This document shows, piece after piece, positions 35,124-44,494 of a stretch of 64,000 bases of DNA (positions are counted from its first letter, which is position 1; every line of letters begins with the position of its first letter). The notes under the pieces are model-generated. The model ran no database searches and had not been told where the DNA came from. It saw only the letters and a list, made by a program, of their open reading frames with translations. Position numbers and translations under genes: made by a program. Origin of the DNA: Lysobacter dokdonensis DS-58. Its GTDB lineage: Bacteria; Pseudomonadota; Gammaproteobacteria; Xanthomonadales; Xanthomonadaceae. The DNA is taken from assembly GCF_000770795.1 (NCBI RefSeq), contig NZ_JRKJ01000003.1:62001-126000 (forward strand), written 5' to 3'.

Positions 35124-38029
35124 CACTTCTTCGCCGCCGGGGCGGTGGCCGAAGCGCCGACCGGCTTGCCGTCGGCATCGACCACCGACACCGCGCCGAT
35201 GTTCAGCGCGCGCACCGGCTGCTCGATCTTCGACAGATCGCCGACGACGACATACGTCAACGCATCCGGATCGATCGCCTTCGCCGCTTGCGCGACCTGC
35301 GCGGCATCGAGCCCTTCGACTTCCTGCATGCGCTTGGCGACGTAATCATCCGGGCGGTCGTAGCGCACGATGCCGCCGATGGTCGACATGACCGAGCCCG
35401 CGGTTTCGTACGAACCGGGCATGCCGCGGATCTCGGTGTTCTGGATGCGCGTGACCTCCTCGGCCTTCGGCGGCGCCTTGCCGTTGGCGTACTCGGTGAT
35501 TTCGCGGCGCAGCTCGCCGAGCGCTTCGGCGGTCTTGTCGATCTGCACCGGCGCGAAGGCCATCCACGGACGCTGGCCCAGGGCATTCGACGCCATGCTG
35601 TACGCGCCGTACGCCCAGTGCTTGTCTTCGCGCAGGTTCATGTTGAGGCGCGAGGAGAACTCGCCGCCCAGCACGCTGTTGGCGAAATCGACCTTGATCG
35701 CACCGCTGTCCTTGCTCGAGGGCAGCAACTGGCCGACGTACAGGTTGGCCTGCACGGCGCCGGGCTGGTCGATCAGGTACACGCGCGGCTGCTTCGGCAG
35801 CGCGACCTGCGCGGGCGTGGCGAGCTTCGGCGCGCTGCCGTCGACCTTCCAGTCGCCGAACTTCTTCTCCAGCAGCGGCGTGATCTGCGCCAGCGTGGTG
35901 TCGCCGACGATCACGAGCGTCGCATTGTCCGGGCGCACCCACGCGTGGTGGTAGTTCACCAGGTCTTCCCGGGTGAGCGAGCCGATCGAGGCTTCGGTGC
36001 CCGTGCCGCTGAAGGGAATCGCGTAGGGATGGTTGTCGCCGTACAGCAGCGGCGGCAGCACGCGCATCGCGGCGCCCTGCGGCTTGGCTTTCTCCTGCTT
36101 GATGCCGGCGATCCATGTCGCCTTGACGCGATCGATTTCCTTCTGGTCGAAGCGCGGGTTGCGCAGCATCGTGGCGAACAGGTCGAGCGACGGGTCGAGC
36201 TTTTCCTTCAGCGCCGACAGGTAGGCGGTCGCACCGTCCAGCGACGCCGACGCGCCGAGGTTGGCGCCCAGCGCTTCGGCGCGGTTGCCGAACGCCAGCG
36301 CGTCCATGTCGCCCGCGCCTTCGTCGAGCATGCCCATCGAGAAACCGGAGGTGCCGAGCTTCTTGCCCTGGTCGGACGCATAGCCGCCGCCGAACATGTA
36401 GCTCATCTGCACGACGGGCACGTCGTGGCGTTCGGCGAGGATCACCTGCGTGCCGTTGCTGAGCGTGCCGCGCTGCAGCGCCGGGAACTTCAGCGACGGG
36501 TAGTCGCCGGTGATCGGCACGCCCTTGCTGCGGTCGACCGTGCTGGCGGTCGTGGTGAACTTCGGATCGGCCTTCGGCAATTCGAACGGCGCCGGCGTGC
36601 CTGCCGGGTCTTCCGGCAGTTCCTTGCGCGCGCCCGGTTGCACGACGAGCACGTGGTCGCCCTGCGACAGCCAGTCCTTGCCGGCCTTCTGGATGTCGGC
36701 GACCGAAGCGGTCTCGATCGTCTTCAGGCTCTCGCGGAAGCAACCCGGGTCGTTCATGTAGATCGCGCATTCGGCGAGTGCGTCGGCCTTGCCGCCGAAG
36801 CCGCCGATGCGCTCGATGCCGCGCACGAAGCCGGCCTTGAACACGGTGCGCGCCTGTTCCAGTTCCGCGGCCGTCGGGCCCTGCGCGATCAGGCGCTTGA
36901 GCTCCTCGTCGATCGCCGCTTCCACCTTCGCCTCGTCCACGCCCTGCTTCACGTCGGCCTGGATGAGGAAGTTCGAACCCAGCTGCGACGCATCGACGTA
37001 CGCCGACACGCTGTCGACGGTCTTGTCGTCGAACAGCAGGCGCTTGTCCAGGCGCGACGACTTGCTGCCGCCGAGCACCTGCGCGAGCAACTGCAGGCGT
37101 TCGACATCGGCCGCGCCGTACTGGGCGACGTTCCACACGCGGTAGATGCGCGTCTGCGGGACCTTGTCTTCCATCGTCGCGCGCGTGGTCTGCGTGCGGC
37201 GGGCCGGATCGATCTTCGGTTGCGCCATCGACGGGCCGGCGGGGATGTCGCCGAAGAATTCGGCGGCCTTCTGCTTCGCCGTGGCCAGGTCGATGTCGCC
37301 GGCGAGCACGAGCACGGCGTTGTTCGGGCCGTACCAGGTACGGAACCAGGTCTTGACGTCGTCGAGCTTCGCCGCGTTCAGATCGTTCATCGATCCGATC
37401 GTGGTGTGGTGGTACGGATGGCCTGCCGGATACATCGTCTTCTGCAGGACTTCCCACACCTGGCCGTAGGGCTGGTTCTGGCCCTGGCGCTTTTCGTTCT
37501 GCACCACGCCGCGCTGCTCGTCGAGCGTCGGCTGGTCGATCGCGCCGAGCAGGTGGCCCATGCGGTCGGACTCCATCCACAGCGCGGTGTCGAGCGCGGT
37601 GGTGGGGACGTTCTCGAAATAGTTGGTGCGGTCGGTGTTGGTCGTGCCGTTGAGGTCGGTGGCGCCGACGGTTTCCAGCGGCGGGAAGAAATCGCCCTTG
37701 TGGTTTTCCGACCCGTTGAACATCAGGTGCTCGAACAGGTGCGCGAATCCGCTGCGGCCCGAGGGCTCATCCTTGCTGCCGACGTGGTACCAGAGGTTGA
37801 CCGCGACGATCGGCGCCTTGCGATCGGTGTGCACCACCACGCGCAGGCCGTTGGGCAGCGTGAAGGTTTCGAAGGGGATGTCGACGCTGGAGGCAGCCGG
37901 CGTCTTCGCCTGCACGGGCGCGGGCGCGAAGGCCGCCCCGCCGAGGGCGACGGACAGCGCGAGCGCGAGGGCGCCGGTGGCGAAGGGGCGGGAATGACGG
38001 GCGGCGCGCGTCCTGCGGGTCGATATCAT
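35123..38029 (-). CDS. Periplasmic M16-family zinc peptidase
   Basis: Pitrilysin-type insulinase-family protease of 968 aa with an N-terminal signal peptide (cleavage near AQA at 40). The inverted zinc motif HLFEH is at 97-101 in the first half, with a downstream glutamate in VVQNEKRQ as probable third ligand. The second half (from about 515) repeats the M16 fold without the motif, as in two-domain M16 enzymes where the second half is structural. Probably degrades peptides in the periplasm. Followed by a coupled lipoprotein gene; 102 bp separate it from the divergent SDR gene. Confidence 0.92.
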   Translation of the reverse strand: MISTRRTRAARHSRPFATGALALALSVALGGAAFAPAPVQAKTPAASSVDIPFETFTLPNGLRVVVHTDRKAPIVAVNLWYHVGSKDEPSGRSGFAHLFEHLMFNGSENHKGDFFPPLETVGATDLNGTTNTDRTNYFENVPTTALDTALWMESDRMGHLLGAIDQPTLDEQRGVVQNEKRQGQNQPYGQVWEVLQKTMYPAGHPYHHTTIGSMNDLNAAKLDDVKTWFRTWYGPNNAVLVLAGDIDLATAKQKAAEFFGDIPAGPSMAQPKIDPARRTQTTRATMEDKVPQTRIYRVWNVAQYGAADVERLQLLAQVLGGSKSSRLDKRLLFDDKTVDSVSAYVDASQLGSNFLIQADVKQGVDEAKVEAAIDEELKRLIAQGPTAAELEQARTVFKAGFVRGIERIGGFGGKADALAECAIYMNDPGCFRESLKTIETASVADIQKAGKDWLSQGDHVLVVQPGARKELPEDPAGTPAPFELPKADPKFTTTASTVDRSKGVPITGDYPSLKFPALQRGTLSNGTQVILAERHDVPVVQMSYMFGGGYASDQGKKLGTSGFSMGMLDEGAGDMDALAFGNRAEALGANLGASASLDGATAYLSALKEKLDPSLDLFATMLRNPRFDQKEIDRVKATWIAGIKQEKAKPQGAAMRVLPPLLYGDNHPYAIPFSGTGTEASIGSLTREDLVNYHHAWVRPDNATLVIVGDTTLAQITPLLEKKFGDWKVDGSAPKLATPAQVALPKQPRVYLIDQPGAVQANLYVGQLLPSSKDSGAIKVDFANSVLGGEFSSRLNMNLREDKHWAYGAYSMASNALGQRPWMAFAPVQIDKTAEALGELRREITEYANGKAPPKAEEVTRIQNTEIRGMPGSYETAGSVMSTIGGIVRYDRPDDYVAKRMQEVEGLDAAQVAQAAKAIDPDALTYVVVGDLSKIEQPVRALNIGAVSVVDADGKPVGASATAPAAKK

Positions 38030-38131
38030 GCGAATGTGGCTCCGGGAAATGGGCGATCGTGCAGACCCTCGATCCTAGCCCGCGCCCGCCGCCGATACAC
38101 TAGGCCGGACGGCACACCGACAAGGATGCGC

Positions 38132-38839
38132 ATGGCCACGCCCGCCCACAGCCTCGTTACCGGCGCCAATCGCGGGCTGGGGCTCGCATTGGTGCGCGGC
38201 CTGCTCGCGCGCGGCGACCGCGTCGTCGCCACCGCGCGCCATCCCGGCAAGGCCACCGCGCTGAATACGCTCACGGGGCAATACCCCGGGCGCCTGCATG
38301 TGCTTCCTCTCGATGTGGCATCGGAGAAATCGCGCGACGAGCTGGCGCGCGAGTTGCCGCTCGTGCTCGACGGCGCGTCGATCGACCTGATGATCAACAA
38401 CGCCGGCGTGCTGCACAGCGGCGAGCGCTGGGGAAAGTTGCACGCCGACATCCTCGAAGACAGCCTGCGCATCAACGCGATCGGCCCGCTGCTGCTCGTG
38501 CAGGCCGTGGAGAAATTGCTGGCCGATGGCGCGCGCGTGGCGAACATCTCCACGCAGATGGCGTCGTTCGCCGGGCGCACGGAATTCCGCTCGCCGAGCT
38601 ACTCGATGAGCAAGGCCGCGCAGAACATGGCGACGGTGCAACTGGCGCTGGCGCTGAAGCCGCGCGGCATCACGGTCGTCGCGTTGAGCCCCGGCTGGGT
38701 CCGCACCGACATGGGTGGCGCCGGCGGCGAACTCGCGCCCGAGGAATCGGCGGCGGGCTTGCTGGAAACGATCGCCGGCCTCGGGGACGCCGACAGTGGC
38801 CGGTTCCTCGACTGGCGCGGACAGCCGATGGCGTGGTGA
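38132..38839 (+). CDS. SDR-family oxidoreductase
   Basis: Short-chain dehydrogenase of 235 aa resembling the C-factor/carbonyl reductase (YciK-like) type. It has GANRGLGLA, NNAG and the catalytic YSMSK. The start at 38132 has AAGG six bases upstream; an ATG at 38126 would give two extra residues. No pathway partner is nearby; the next gene is 135 bp away. Confidence 0.88.
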   Translation: MATPAHSLVTGANRGLGLALVRGLLARGDRVVATARHPGKATALNTLTGQYPGRLHVLPLDVASEKSRDELARELPLVLDGASIDLMINNAGVLHSGERWGKLHADILEDSLRINAIGPLLLVQAVEKLLADGARVANISTQMASFAGRTEFRSPSYSMSKAAQNMATVQLALALKPRGITVVALSPGWVRTDMGGAGGELAPEESAAGLLETIAGLGDADSGRFLDWRGQPMAW

Positions 38840-38907
38840 GGGGCGCGGACGTCCGCGGACACCGGCTTCGCCTCCGACGATACGTTTCGAATCAAGGTGT
38901 TAACCAT

Positions 38908-38923
38908 TGGCACGCCTCGTGCA
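38908..38923 (+). promoter_or_regulatory. Candidate sigma-54 promoter of the small exported protein gene
   Basis: TGGCACGCCTCGTGCA has the GG-N10-GC spacing of a -24/-12 promoter and differs from the consensus TGGCACG-N4-TTGCA in one base. The predicted transcription start is about 40 bp before the ATG at 38975, which has AAAGGAG upstream. Confidence 0.45.
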
Positions 38924-38974
38924 TCTAAAGGGATATCCGGACACCACCGTCCGGCGGTTCGAAAGGAGTTCGCC

Positions 38975-39208
38975 ATGTCCCTCCAACTGCAGCTCAAGCG
39001 CGGCCTGCTCGCCCTCCCCGTCGCCGGCCTGCTGATCCTCGTCGGCGCGGTCGCGCCCGCGGGCGCCGCCGCACCGTCGGAGGACTGCGTCGCCGCCGCC
39101 GCCGCGAAGGCCGTCGCTCCGGTGGAACGCCGCGTCGATTTCCATTCGATGCTGCCGGGCGCACTGCACGTCCTGCGCAAGGTGCAGATCCCGGTCGGCA
39201 AGGGTTGA
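38975..39208 (+). CDS. Small exported protein, unknown
   Basis: A 77-aa product with a clear N-terminal hydrophobic signal ([20 protein letters not shown], Ala-rich cleavage near 32) and a 45-residue mature part with one Cys and a basic C-terminus ([20 protein letters not shown]). No family recognised. It has a strong ribosome binding site (AAAGGAG) and its own candidate promoter, which argues that it is real. trmL starts 34 bp later. Confidence 0.7.
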   Translation: MSLQLQLKRGLLALPVAGLLILVGAVAPAGAAAPSEDCVAAAAAKAVAPVERRVDFHSMLPGALHVLRKVQIPVGKG

Positions 39209-39242
39209 TCGCTTTCGATTCGATCCGTCGCACAATGCGCGG

Positions 39243-39707
39243 ATGTTCGATGTCGTCCTGTATCAACCCGAGATCCCGCCGAACACCGGCAACGTGATCC
39301 GCCTGTGCGCCAACACCGGCGCACGCTTGCACCTCATCCGCCCGCTCGGTTTCTCCCTCGACGATGCGCAGCTCCGCCGCGCGGGCCTGGACTACCACGA
39401 GTACGCGCCGCTGAAAGTCCACGAGTCGCTCGCCGATGCGTTGGCCGCGATCGCGCCCAAGCGCCTGTTCGCTTTGAGCACGCGCGGCCGCACGCGGTTC
39501 GACGCGCCGGCATATGTCGAGGGCGATGCCTTCCTCTTCGGCCCGGAAACGCGCGGCCTGCCCGAGGACGTCCTGTCGCAGGTGCCGGAACCGCATCGCT
39601 TGCGCCTGCCGATGCAACCGAACAACCGCAGCCTCAATCTGTCGAACGCGGTCGCCGTCGTCGTGTTCGAGGCCTGGCGCCAACTCGGTTACGCCGGCGG
39701 CGCCTAG
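39243..39707 (+). CDS. trmL: tRNA (cytidine(34)-2'-O)-methyltransferase
   Basis: SPOUT-class RNA methyltransferase of 154 aa that methylates the wobble ribose of tRNA-Leu. The N-terminal [20 protein letters not shown] and the knotted C-terminal [20 protein letters not shown] are characteristic, and FGPETRGLP lies at the AdoMet site. Length is standard. It converges on otsA. Confidence 0.96.
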   Translation: MFDVVLYQPEIPPNTGNVIRLCANTGARLHLIRPLGFSLDDAQLRRAGLDYHEYAPLKVHESLADALAAIAPKRLFALSTRGRTRFDAPAYVEGDAFLFGPETRGLPEDVLSQVPEPHRLRLPMQPNNRSLNLSNAVAVVVFEAWRQLGYAGGA

Positions 39708-39708
39708 C

Positions 39709-41073
39709 CTAGGCCACCAGCGCTTCGAGGAACTTGTGCCGCCACAGCGTGATGTCGTGGCGCTTCAGGCGTTTGTGCAGCGCCTCCCAGCGTTCCCTGC
39801 GTTCGGCGGCCGGCATCGCGTGCGCCTGCGCGAGCGCGTCGGCGACGCCGTCGAGGTCGTAGGGATTCACCAGCAACGCTTCCTTCATTTCCGCCGCCGC
39901 GCCCGCGAATCGCGACAGCACGAGCACGCCCGGTGTCTTCGGATCCTGCGATGCGACGAACTCTTTCGCGACGAGGTTCATGCCGTCGCGCAGCGGCGTC
40001 ACCAACCCGATGTCGGCGCTGCGATAGAAGCCCGTGAGCACGCCATGCGAGAAATCGCGATTGACATAACGCACCGGCGTCCAGTCCGGCGCGGCGTGGC
40101 GGCCGTTGATGTGGCCCGCGAGGCCTTCGAGTTCGCGCCGCAATGCCTGGTACTCCGGCACTTCGCTGCGGGAAACCGGCGCCAGTTGCAGGTACGTGAT
40201 TTGTCCGTGGATCTCGGGGTAGCGGTCGAGGAAGCGTTCGAATGCGCGGAAGCGGTCCGGCAATCCCTTCGAGTAGTCCAGGCGATCCACGCCGATCGCG
40301 AGCACGCGGCTGCCCAGGCTCTCGCGCAATCGCAGCACCGACGCCCGCGTGCTCGCCGCCTTCGCCTGGCGTGCGATGTGCTCGGTGTCGATGCTGATCG
40401 GGAACGCGCCTGCGCGGAACTCGCGGCCGTCGGCCATGCGCATGCGGCCATCGGCGAAGGTCTTCCCGCCGAGATAGAGGCGGATGTAACTCTGGAAGCG
40501 GTCCAGGTCGCGCTCGGTCTGGAAGCCGACCAGGTCGTAGGCCGCGAGCGCACCGAACAACACTTCGTGGTTGGGCAACGCGGCGAGCAGGTCCGACGAG
40601 GGCATCGGCACGTGCAGGAAGAACCCGATGCGATTGCCGACGCCCAGTTCGCGCAGGCGCTGCGCGAGCGGGATCATGTGGTAGTCGTGCACCCAGACGA
40701 TATCGTCCTTGCGCAATTGTCCCGCGAGCTTCTCGGCGAACAACGCGTTGACGCGGCGGTAGCCATCCTGCGTGTCGCGCCGGTAATCGACGAGGTCGAG
40801 GCGGAAATGCAGCAGCGGCCAGAGCGTGCGGTTCGCGAAGCCGTTGTAGTAGTGATCGAAGTCCTCGACCGACAGGTCCATCGTGCAATACGTGGTGTTG
40901 CCGTCCTCGAGCATGTGCAGCGTGCCCGACGAATCGCGCACCCGCTTGCCGCTCCAGCCGAACCACATGCCGCCGTGCTCCTTCAGCGCTGCACGCATCG
41001 CCACGGCCAGCCCGCCGGCGCGATGTTCGTTCGGCATCGCGACGCGGTTGGCGACGACGACCAGGCGACTCAT
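39709..41073 (-). CDS. otsA: Trehalose-6-phosphate synthase
   Basis: GT20 enzyme (454 aa) that joins UDP-glucose and glucose 6-phosphate. Recognisable parts are VVANRVAMP at the N-terminus, [11 protein letters not shown], and [12 protein letters not shown] in the acceptor/donor site. It is the last gene of otsB-GH15-otsA and lies 16 bp after the GH15 gene. With OtsB it makes trehalose, an osmo- and desiccation protectant. Confidence 0.96.
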   Translation of the reverse strand: MSRLVVVANRVAMPNEHRAGGLAVAMRAALKEHGGMWFGWSGKRVRDSSGTLHMLEDGNTTYCTMDLSVEDFDHYYNGFANRTLWPLLHFRLDLVDYRRDTQDGYRRVNALFAEKLAGQLRKDDIVWVHDYHMIPLAQRLRELGVGNRIGFFLHVPMPSSDLLAALPNHEVLFGALAAYDLVGFQTERDLDRFQSYIRLYLGGKTFADGRMRMADGREFRAGAFPISIDTEHIARQAKAASTRASVLRLRESLGSRVLAIGVDRLDYSKGLPDRFRAFERFLDRYPEIHGQITYLQLAPVSRSEVPEYQALRRELEGLAGHINGRHAAPDWTPVRYVNRDFSHGVLTGFYRSADIGLVTPLRDGMNLVAKEFVASQDPKTPGVLVLSRFAGAAAEMKEALLVNPYDLDGVADALAQAHAMPAAERRERWEALHKRLKRHDITLWRHKFLEALVA

Positions 41074-41089
41074 CGTCGACGGCCCGGCA

Positions 41090-42874
41090 TCACGTGGCTT
41101 CCTGCCACGGGCGCGAGAGGCGCATCGCGGCACTGATCAGGCCCACGTGCGAGTAGGTCTGCGGGAAGTTGCCCCACGCCTCGCCATCCTCGAAGCCGAG
41201 ATCTTCCGACAACAATCCGAGCGGATTGCGGCGCGCGAGCACGCTCTCGAACAACGCGCGCGCTTCTTCGGTGCGGCCGATCGCGGCGAGCGCCTCGACG
41301 TACCAGAACGTGCAGATCGTGAAGCTGGTTTCCGGCGCGCCGAAATCGTCGGGCGCGATGTAGCGATACAAGCCGTGCCCGCGGCGCAGGCCCTTGCCGA
41401 TGGCCTCCACCGTCGCGACGTACTTCGGATCGTCGGCGTCGATGAAACCGGTGTCGGCGAGCAGCAACAGGCTCGCGTCGAGCCGGTCGCCGCCGAAGGC
41501 GTCGGCGAAGTGCCCGCGTTCTTCGTTCCACGCATTGTCGAGGATGGCCGTGCGAATGCGATCGGCGCGACCGCGCCAATGCTCCACGCGATCGCCCATG
41601 CCGAAGCGGGCGGCGATCTTCGCGAGGCGGTCGCACGCGGCCCAACACATGACCGACGAGTATGTGTGGACCGACGTGCGGCCGCGGAACTCCCACAACC
41701 CGGCGTCAGGCTGGTCGTGCATCAACCAGGCCTGTTCGCCGAGGGGTTCCAGCCGCGAAAACGTCGACGCATCGCCCGGTTGTTGCAGGCGCTGGTCGAA
41801 GAACAATTGCGTCGAGGCGAGCATCACGCTGCCGTAGACATCGTGCTGCACCTGCTTCCAGGCCAGGTTGCCGACGCGCACCGGGCCCATGCCGCGATAG
41901 CCTTCGAGCGCTTCGGCCTCGTCTTCGTGCAGCGCCGCCTCGAAGCCGATGCCGTACACCGGTTGCAGGTCCGCGCGCTCACCGGTGACGAGGTTGAAGA
42001 TGTAGCGGATGTATTCCTCCATCGTCGCCGTCGCGCCCAGGCGGTTGAGCGCGCGCACCACGAAGGCCGCGTCGCGCAGCCAGCAATACCGGTAATCCCA
42101 GTTGCGCTGCGTGTGCGGCGCTTCGGGGATGGACGTGGTCATCGCGGCGATGATCGCGCCGGTGTCTTCGTACTGGCACAGCTTCAGCGTGATCGCGCTG
42201 CGGATCACCGCGTCCTGCCATTCCAGCGGAATGGAGAGGTAACGCGTCCATTCGCGCCAGTAGATCATCGTGCGTTCTTCGGCGTCGCGGATGTAGGCGG
42301 CGATGGGTTGCGTCAACGTCTCGTCGGGGCCGAGCACGAAATGCAGTTCCCGATCCAGCACGAACGGCAGCTCGTCGCGCAGCAGGCGCAACGACAGATC
42401 GGTGGTCAACCGCAGCACGTGCCCCGGCAACAACCAGCGCATGTGGTTGCTGCCCCAGGTGCGCTCGGGTTCGCGCGCGCCCCAGTCGGCGAGCGGCTGC
42501 AGCTTGATGCGGATGCGCGGCGCGCCCGCGATCGGGCGCACGCGGCGATAGAGGCCGACGGGCCGGTACAGGCGGTTGTAGTGGCGCCAGCGCGGCGCGA
42601 AGTCGGTGATTTCCACCGCGCCGCCATGCTTGTCGCGCAGGATGGTGCGCAGGATGGCGGTGTTGGGGATGTACTGTTGCTCGCTGCCGGCGAAGTGTTC
42701 GATTTCCACCGACCACATCCCGCCATCGCGCTTGGGCGAGAGCAGCGAACAGAACGCCGGGTCGCCGTCGAATGCAGGCAGGCAGCACCACACCACCGTG
42801 CCGGTGGAATCGAGCAACGCACCGAACGTGCCGTTGCCGATGACGCCCAGGTCGAGGTTCGACGGCCGGATCAT
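41090..42874 (-). CDS. Glycoside hydrolase family 15 protein (glucoamylase/trehalase type)
   Basis: A 594-aa GH15-family protein: an N-terminal beta-sandwich (DLGVIGNGTFGALLDSTGTV) and an (alpha/alpha)6 barrel with the GH15 blocks NWDYRYCWLRDAAF, VQHDVYGSVMLAS and the GLLSEDLGFEDG...NFPQTYSHVGL end. There is no signal peptide, so it works in the cytoplasm. GH15 enzymes of this type, set between otsB and otsA, may be trehalases or act on alpha-glucans; which one cannot be decided here. The ATG overlaps the otsB stop by 4 bp. Confidence 0.92.
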   Translation of the reverse strand: MIRPSNLDLGVIGNGTFGALLDSTGTVVWCCLPAFDGDPAFCSLLSPKRDGGMWSVEIEHFAGSEQQYIPNTAILRTILRDKHGGAVEITDFAPRWRHYNRLYRPVGLYRRVRPIAGAPRIRIKLQPLADWGAREPERTWGSNHMRWLLPGHVLRLTTDLSLRLLRDELPFVLDRELHFVLGPDETLTQPIAAYIRDAEERTMIYWREWTRYLSIPLEWQDAVIRSAITLKLCQYEDTGAIIAAMTTSIPEAPHTQRNWDYRYCWLRDAAFVVRALNRLGATATMEEYIRYIFNLVTGERADLQPVYGIGFEAALHEDEAEALEGYRGMGPVRVGNLAWKQVQHDVYGSVMLASTQLFFDQRLQQPGDASTFSRLEPLGEQAWLMHDQPDAGLWEFRGRTSVHTYSSVMCWAACDRLAKIAARFGMGDRVEHWRGRADRIRTAILDNAWNEERGHFADAFGGDRLDASLLLLADTGFIDADDPKYVATVEAIGKGLRRGHGLYRYIAPDDFGAPETSFTICTFWYVEALAAIGRTEEARALFESVLARRNPLGLLSEDLGFEDGEAWGNFPQTYSHVGLISAAMRLSRPWQEAT

Positions 42875-43677
42875 GCGTGCACTCCATCGTGGGCGCCGAG
42901 CGTTGCGCGTGCGAGCCAGTCGCGCACCGCGGCGGGATTCGGAAGACGCCAACGCGCGGCGCTCGGATGGCGATCGCCGACGAGCACGCTGAATCCTTCG
43001 CACGCGTTGACGATCGAGAAGGCGTGTTCGTCGGTGAGGTCGTCGCCGACGAACACCGGCGTGCGGCCACGGAACGGCGCTTGCGCCATGAAGCCTTCGA
43101 CCGCCGTGCCTTTGTCGGGGGACGATCCACCCGGCCGCAGTTCGAGCACCATGTCGCCGCCCTGCGCGCGATAGTCGGGCAACACACGCAGCGCAGCCGC
43201 GGCGAAGGCGCGCAATGCATCGCGCGCTTCGGGCGCGGCACGCCAATGCAGCGCCAGGTTGGGGCCCTTGCGTTCGATGATCGCGCCCGGATGGCTCATC
43301 GCCAACTGCCGCGCCTCGGCGTACACGCCATCCAAGGCTTGCGGCGCGATCGGCGGGAATGTCCGGCGGCCGTCGGGTTCGCGGCGTTCCAATCCGTGCA
43401 TGCCCGCCGCGGGAAGCGCGCGCAATTCACCGAACATCTCGTCGATCGATTCCAGCGACCGTCCGCTCACCAGTGCGAGCGCACCGCCGAGCAGATCGGA
43501 CAGGCGCACGATGTCGCGCTGCAGGTGCACGGGCACGACCACTTGCGAAGGATGCTGCGCGAAGTCCAGCAGGCATCCATCGACATCGAGGAACAAGGCC
43601 CAGTCGGGCGCGGGCGACGGCGGCAACGGCAAGCCGCCCTCGGTCAAGGGCACGTCACGCGATTCCATCCGCTCCAT
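42871..43677 (-). CDS. otsB: Trehalose-6-phosphate phosphatase
   Basis: HAD-superfamily phosphatase of 268 aa that removes phosphate from trehalose 6-phosphate. Motif I is DVDG (D31 nucleophile, D33 acid/base), and motif IV is GDDLTDEHAF. The start is uncertain: ATG 43677 is used here, ATG 43668 is close, and a GTG at 43728 would overlap the BON-gene stop as GTGA. First gene of the trehalose operon and coupled to the GH15 gene. Confidence 0.93.
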   Translation of the reverse strand: MERMESRDVPLTEGGLPLPPSPAPDWALFLDVDGCLLDFAQHPSQVVVPVHLQRDIVRLSDLLGGALALVSGRSLESIDEMFGELRALPAAGMHGLERREPDGRRTFPPIAPQALDGVYAEARQLAMSHPGAIIERKGPNLALHWRAAPEARDALRAFAAAALRVLPDYRAQGGDMVLELRPGGSSPDKGTAVEGFMAQAPFRGRTPVFVGDDLTDEHAFSIVNACEGFSVLVGDRHPSAARWRLPNPAAVRDWLARATLGAHDGVHA

Positions 43678-43724
43678 TCTCCCGAACCGCCGTGAGCCCG
43701 GGGTGGACGCGATGTGAGTGCGCG

Positions 43725-44354
43725 TCACGTCCTGCCGTTGGTCCGGTCGTTGCCGGTGGCGTCTTCATCCTCGTCGCCGAGCGCAGTGTCGGAGATGTCG
43801 ACGCGCTGCGAGCTGGAAAAACCACTGCCCTGCTGATCCCCGCCCGAACGCATCGCCTCGCCCGGCTTGCCGAGCGCATCGGGCGACTCGCCGATGGTGA
43901 TGCGGTTGGTCACGTCCTTCACGCCCGCGATGTTCCAGGCCAGCTCTTCGGCTTCGTGTTTCATTTTCCGCTCGGGAACCCATCCGTTGAGCGTGACGTT
44001 GCCTTCGCTCACCGCCACGATCACGGCGGTGGCGTTGATCGAATCGGCGTCGGTCAGGTGGACATGCAACAACTCTTCGATGCGCGCGTCCGTGCGCCAG
44101 CGGTCCGTGGGCCCGACGCCCTTGTAGCCCTGCTGTTCGACGTTGTCCCCGTAGCCGCCCTGCCCGGCGTAGCCGAAACCGTCGCCCTGGCTGACGGGGG
44201 AGAAGTTGCGGTTGGTGACCGACGGGAGCCCGTCGTAGATGTCGCGGTCGCGGCGGTCGATGCGCACGTCTTCGTCGTGCGGCCGATGGGCCATGCGGGG
44301 GTCGCGGTGCTCGATGTGGCTGCGATGCGAATCGCCGGACGTGTCGCGCGGCAT
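43725..44354 (-). CDS. BON-domain protein
   Basis: A 209-aa, very hydrophilic protein with one BON domain at about 105-170 (RTDARIEELLHVHLT, VSEGNVTLNGWVPERKMKHE, GVKDVTNRI). BON domains occur in OsmY-like stress proteins and are thought to bind membranes. No signal peptide was seen; the N-terminal 90 residues are Gly/Arg/Asp-rich and probably disordered. AAGGAG lies six bases before the ATG. Its place beside trehalose genes suggests a stress role. Confidence 0.85.
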   Translation of the reverse strand: MPRDTSGDSHRSHIEHRDPRMAHRPHDEDVRIDRRDRDIYDGLPSVTNRNFSPVSQGDGFGYAGQGGYGDNVEQQGYKGVGPTDRWRTDARIEELLHVHLTDADSINATAVIVAVSEGNVTLNGWVPERKMKHEAEELAWNIAGVKDVTNRITIGESPDALGKPGEAMRSGGDQQGSGFSSSQRVDISDTALGDEDEDATGNDRTNGRT

Positions 44355-44494
44355 GACGGACTCCTTGCATTCCATGAACGCCGGAAACGCTAGCGCGGCC
44401 GTTGGCTGCGCAACGTGATGGCGCCTCGATTCATGCGCGTTCCACGCGCACCTGTCTAACGTCCGTGCATCCCACGAGCCAGAAGGTGTGCGAC

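Noticed and set aside
35288-38839. A 1183-codon open frame opposite the M16 peptidase
   Set aside because: Antisense shadow; only its last part, in the 38132-38839 SDR gene, is real.
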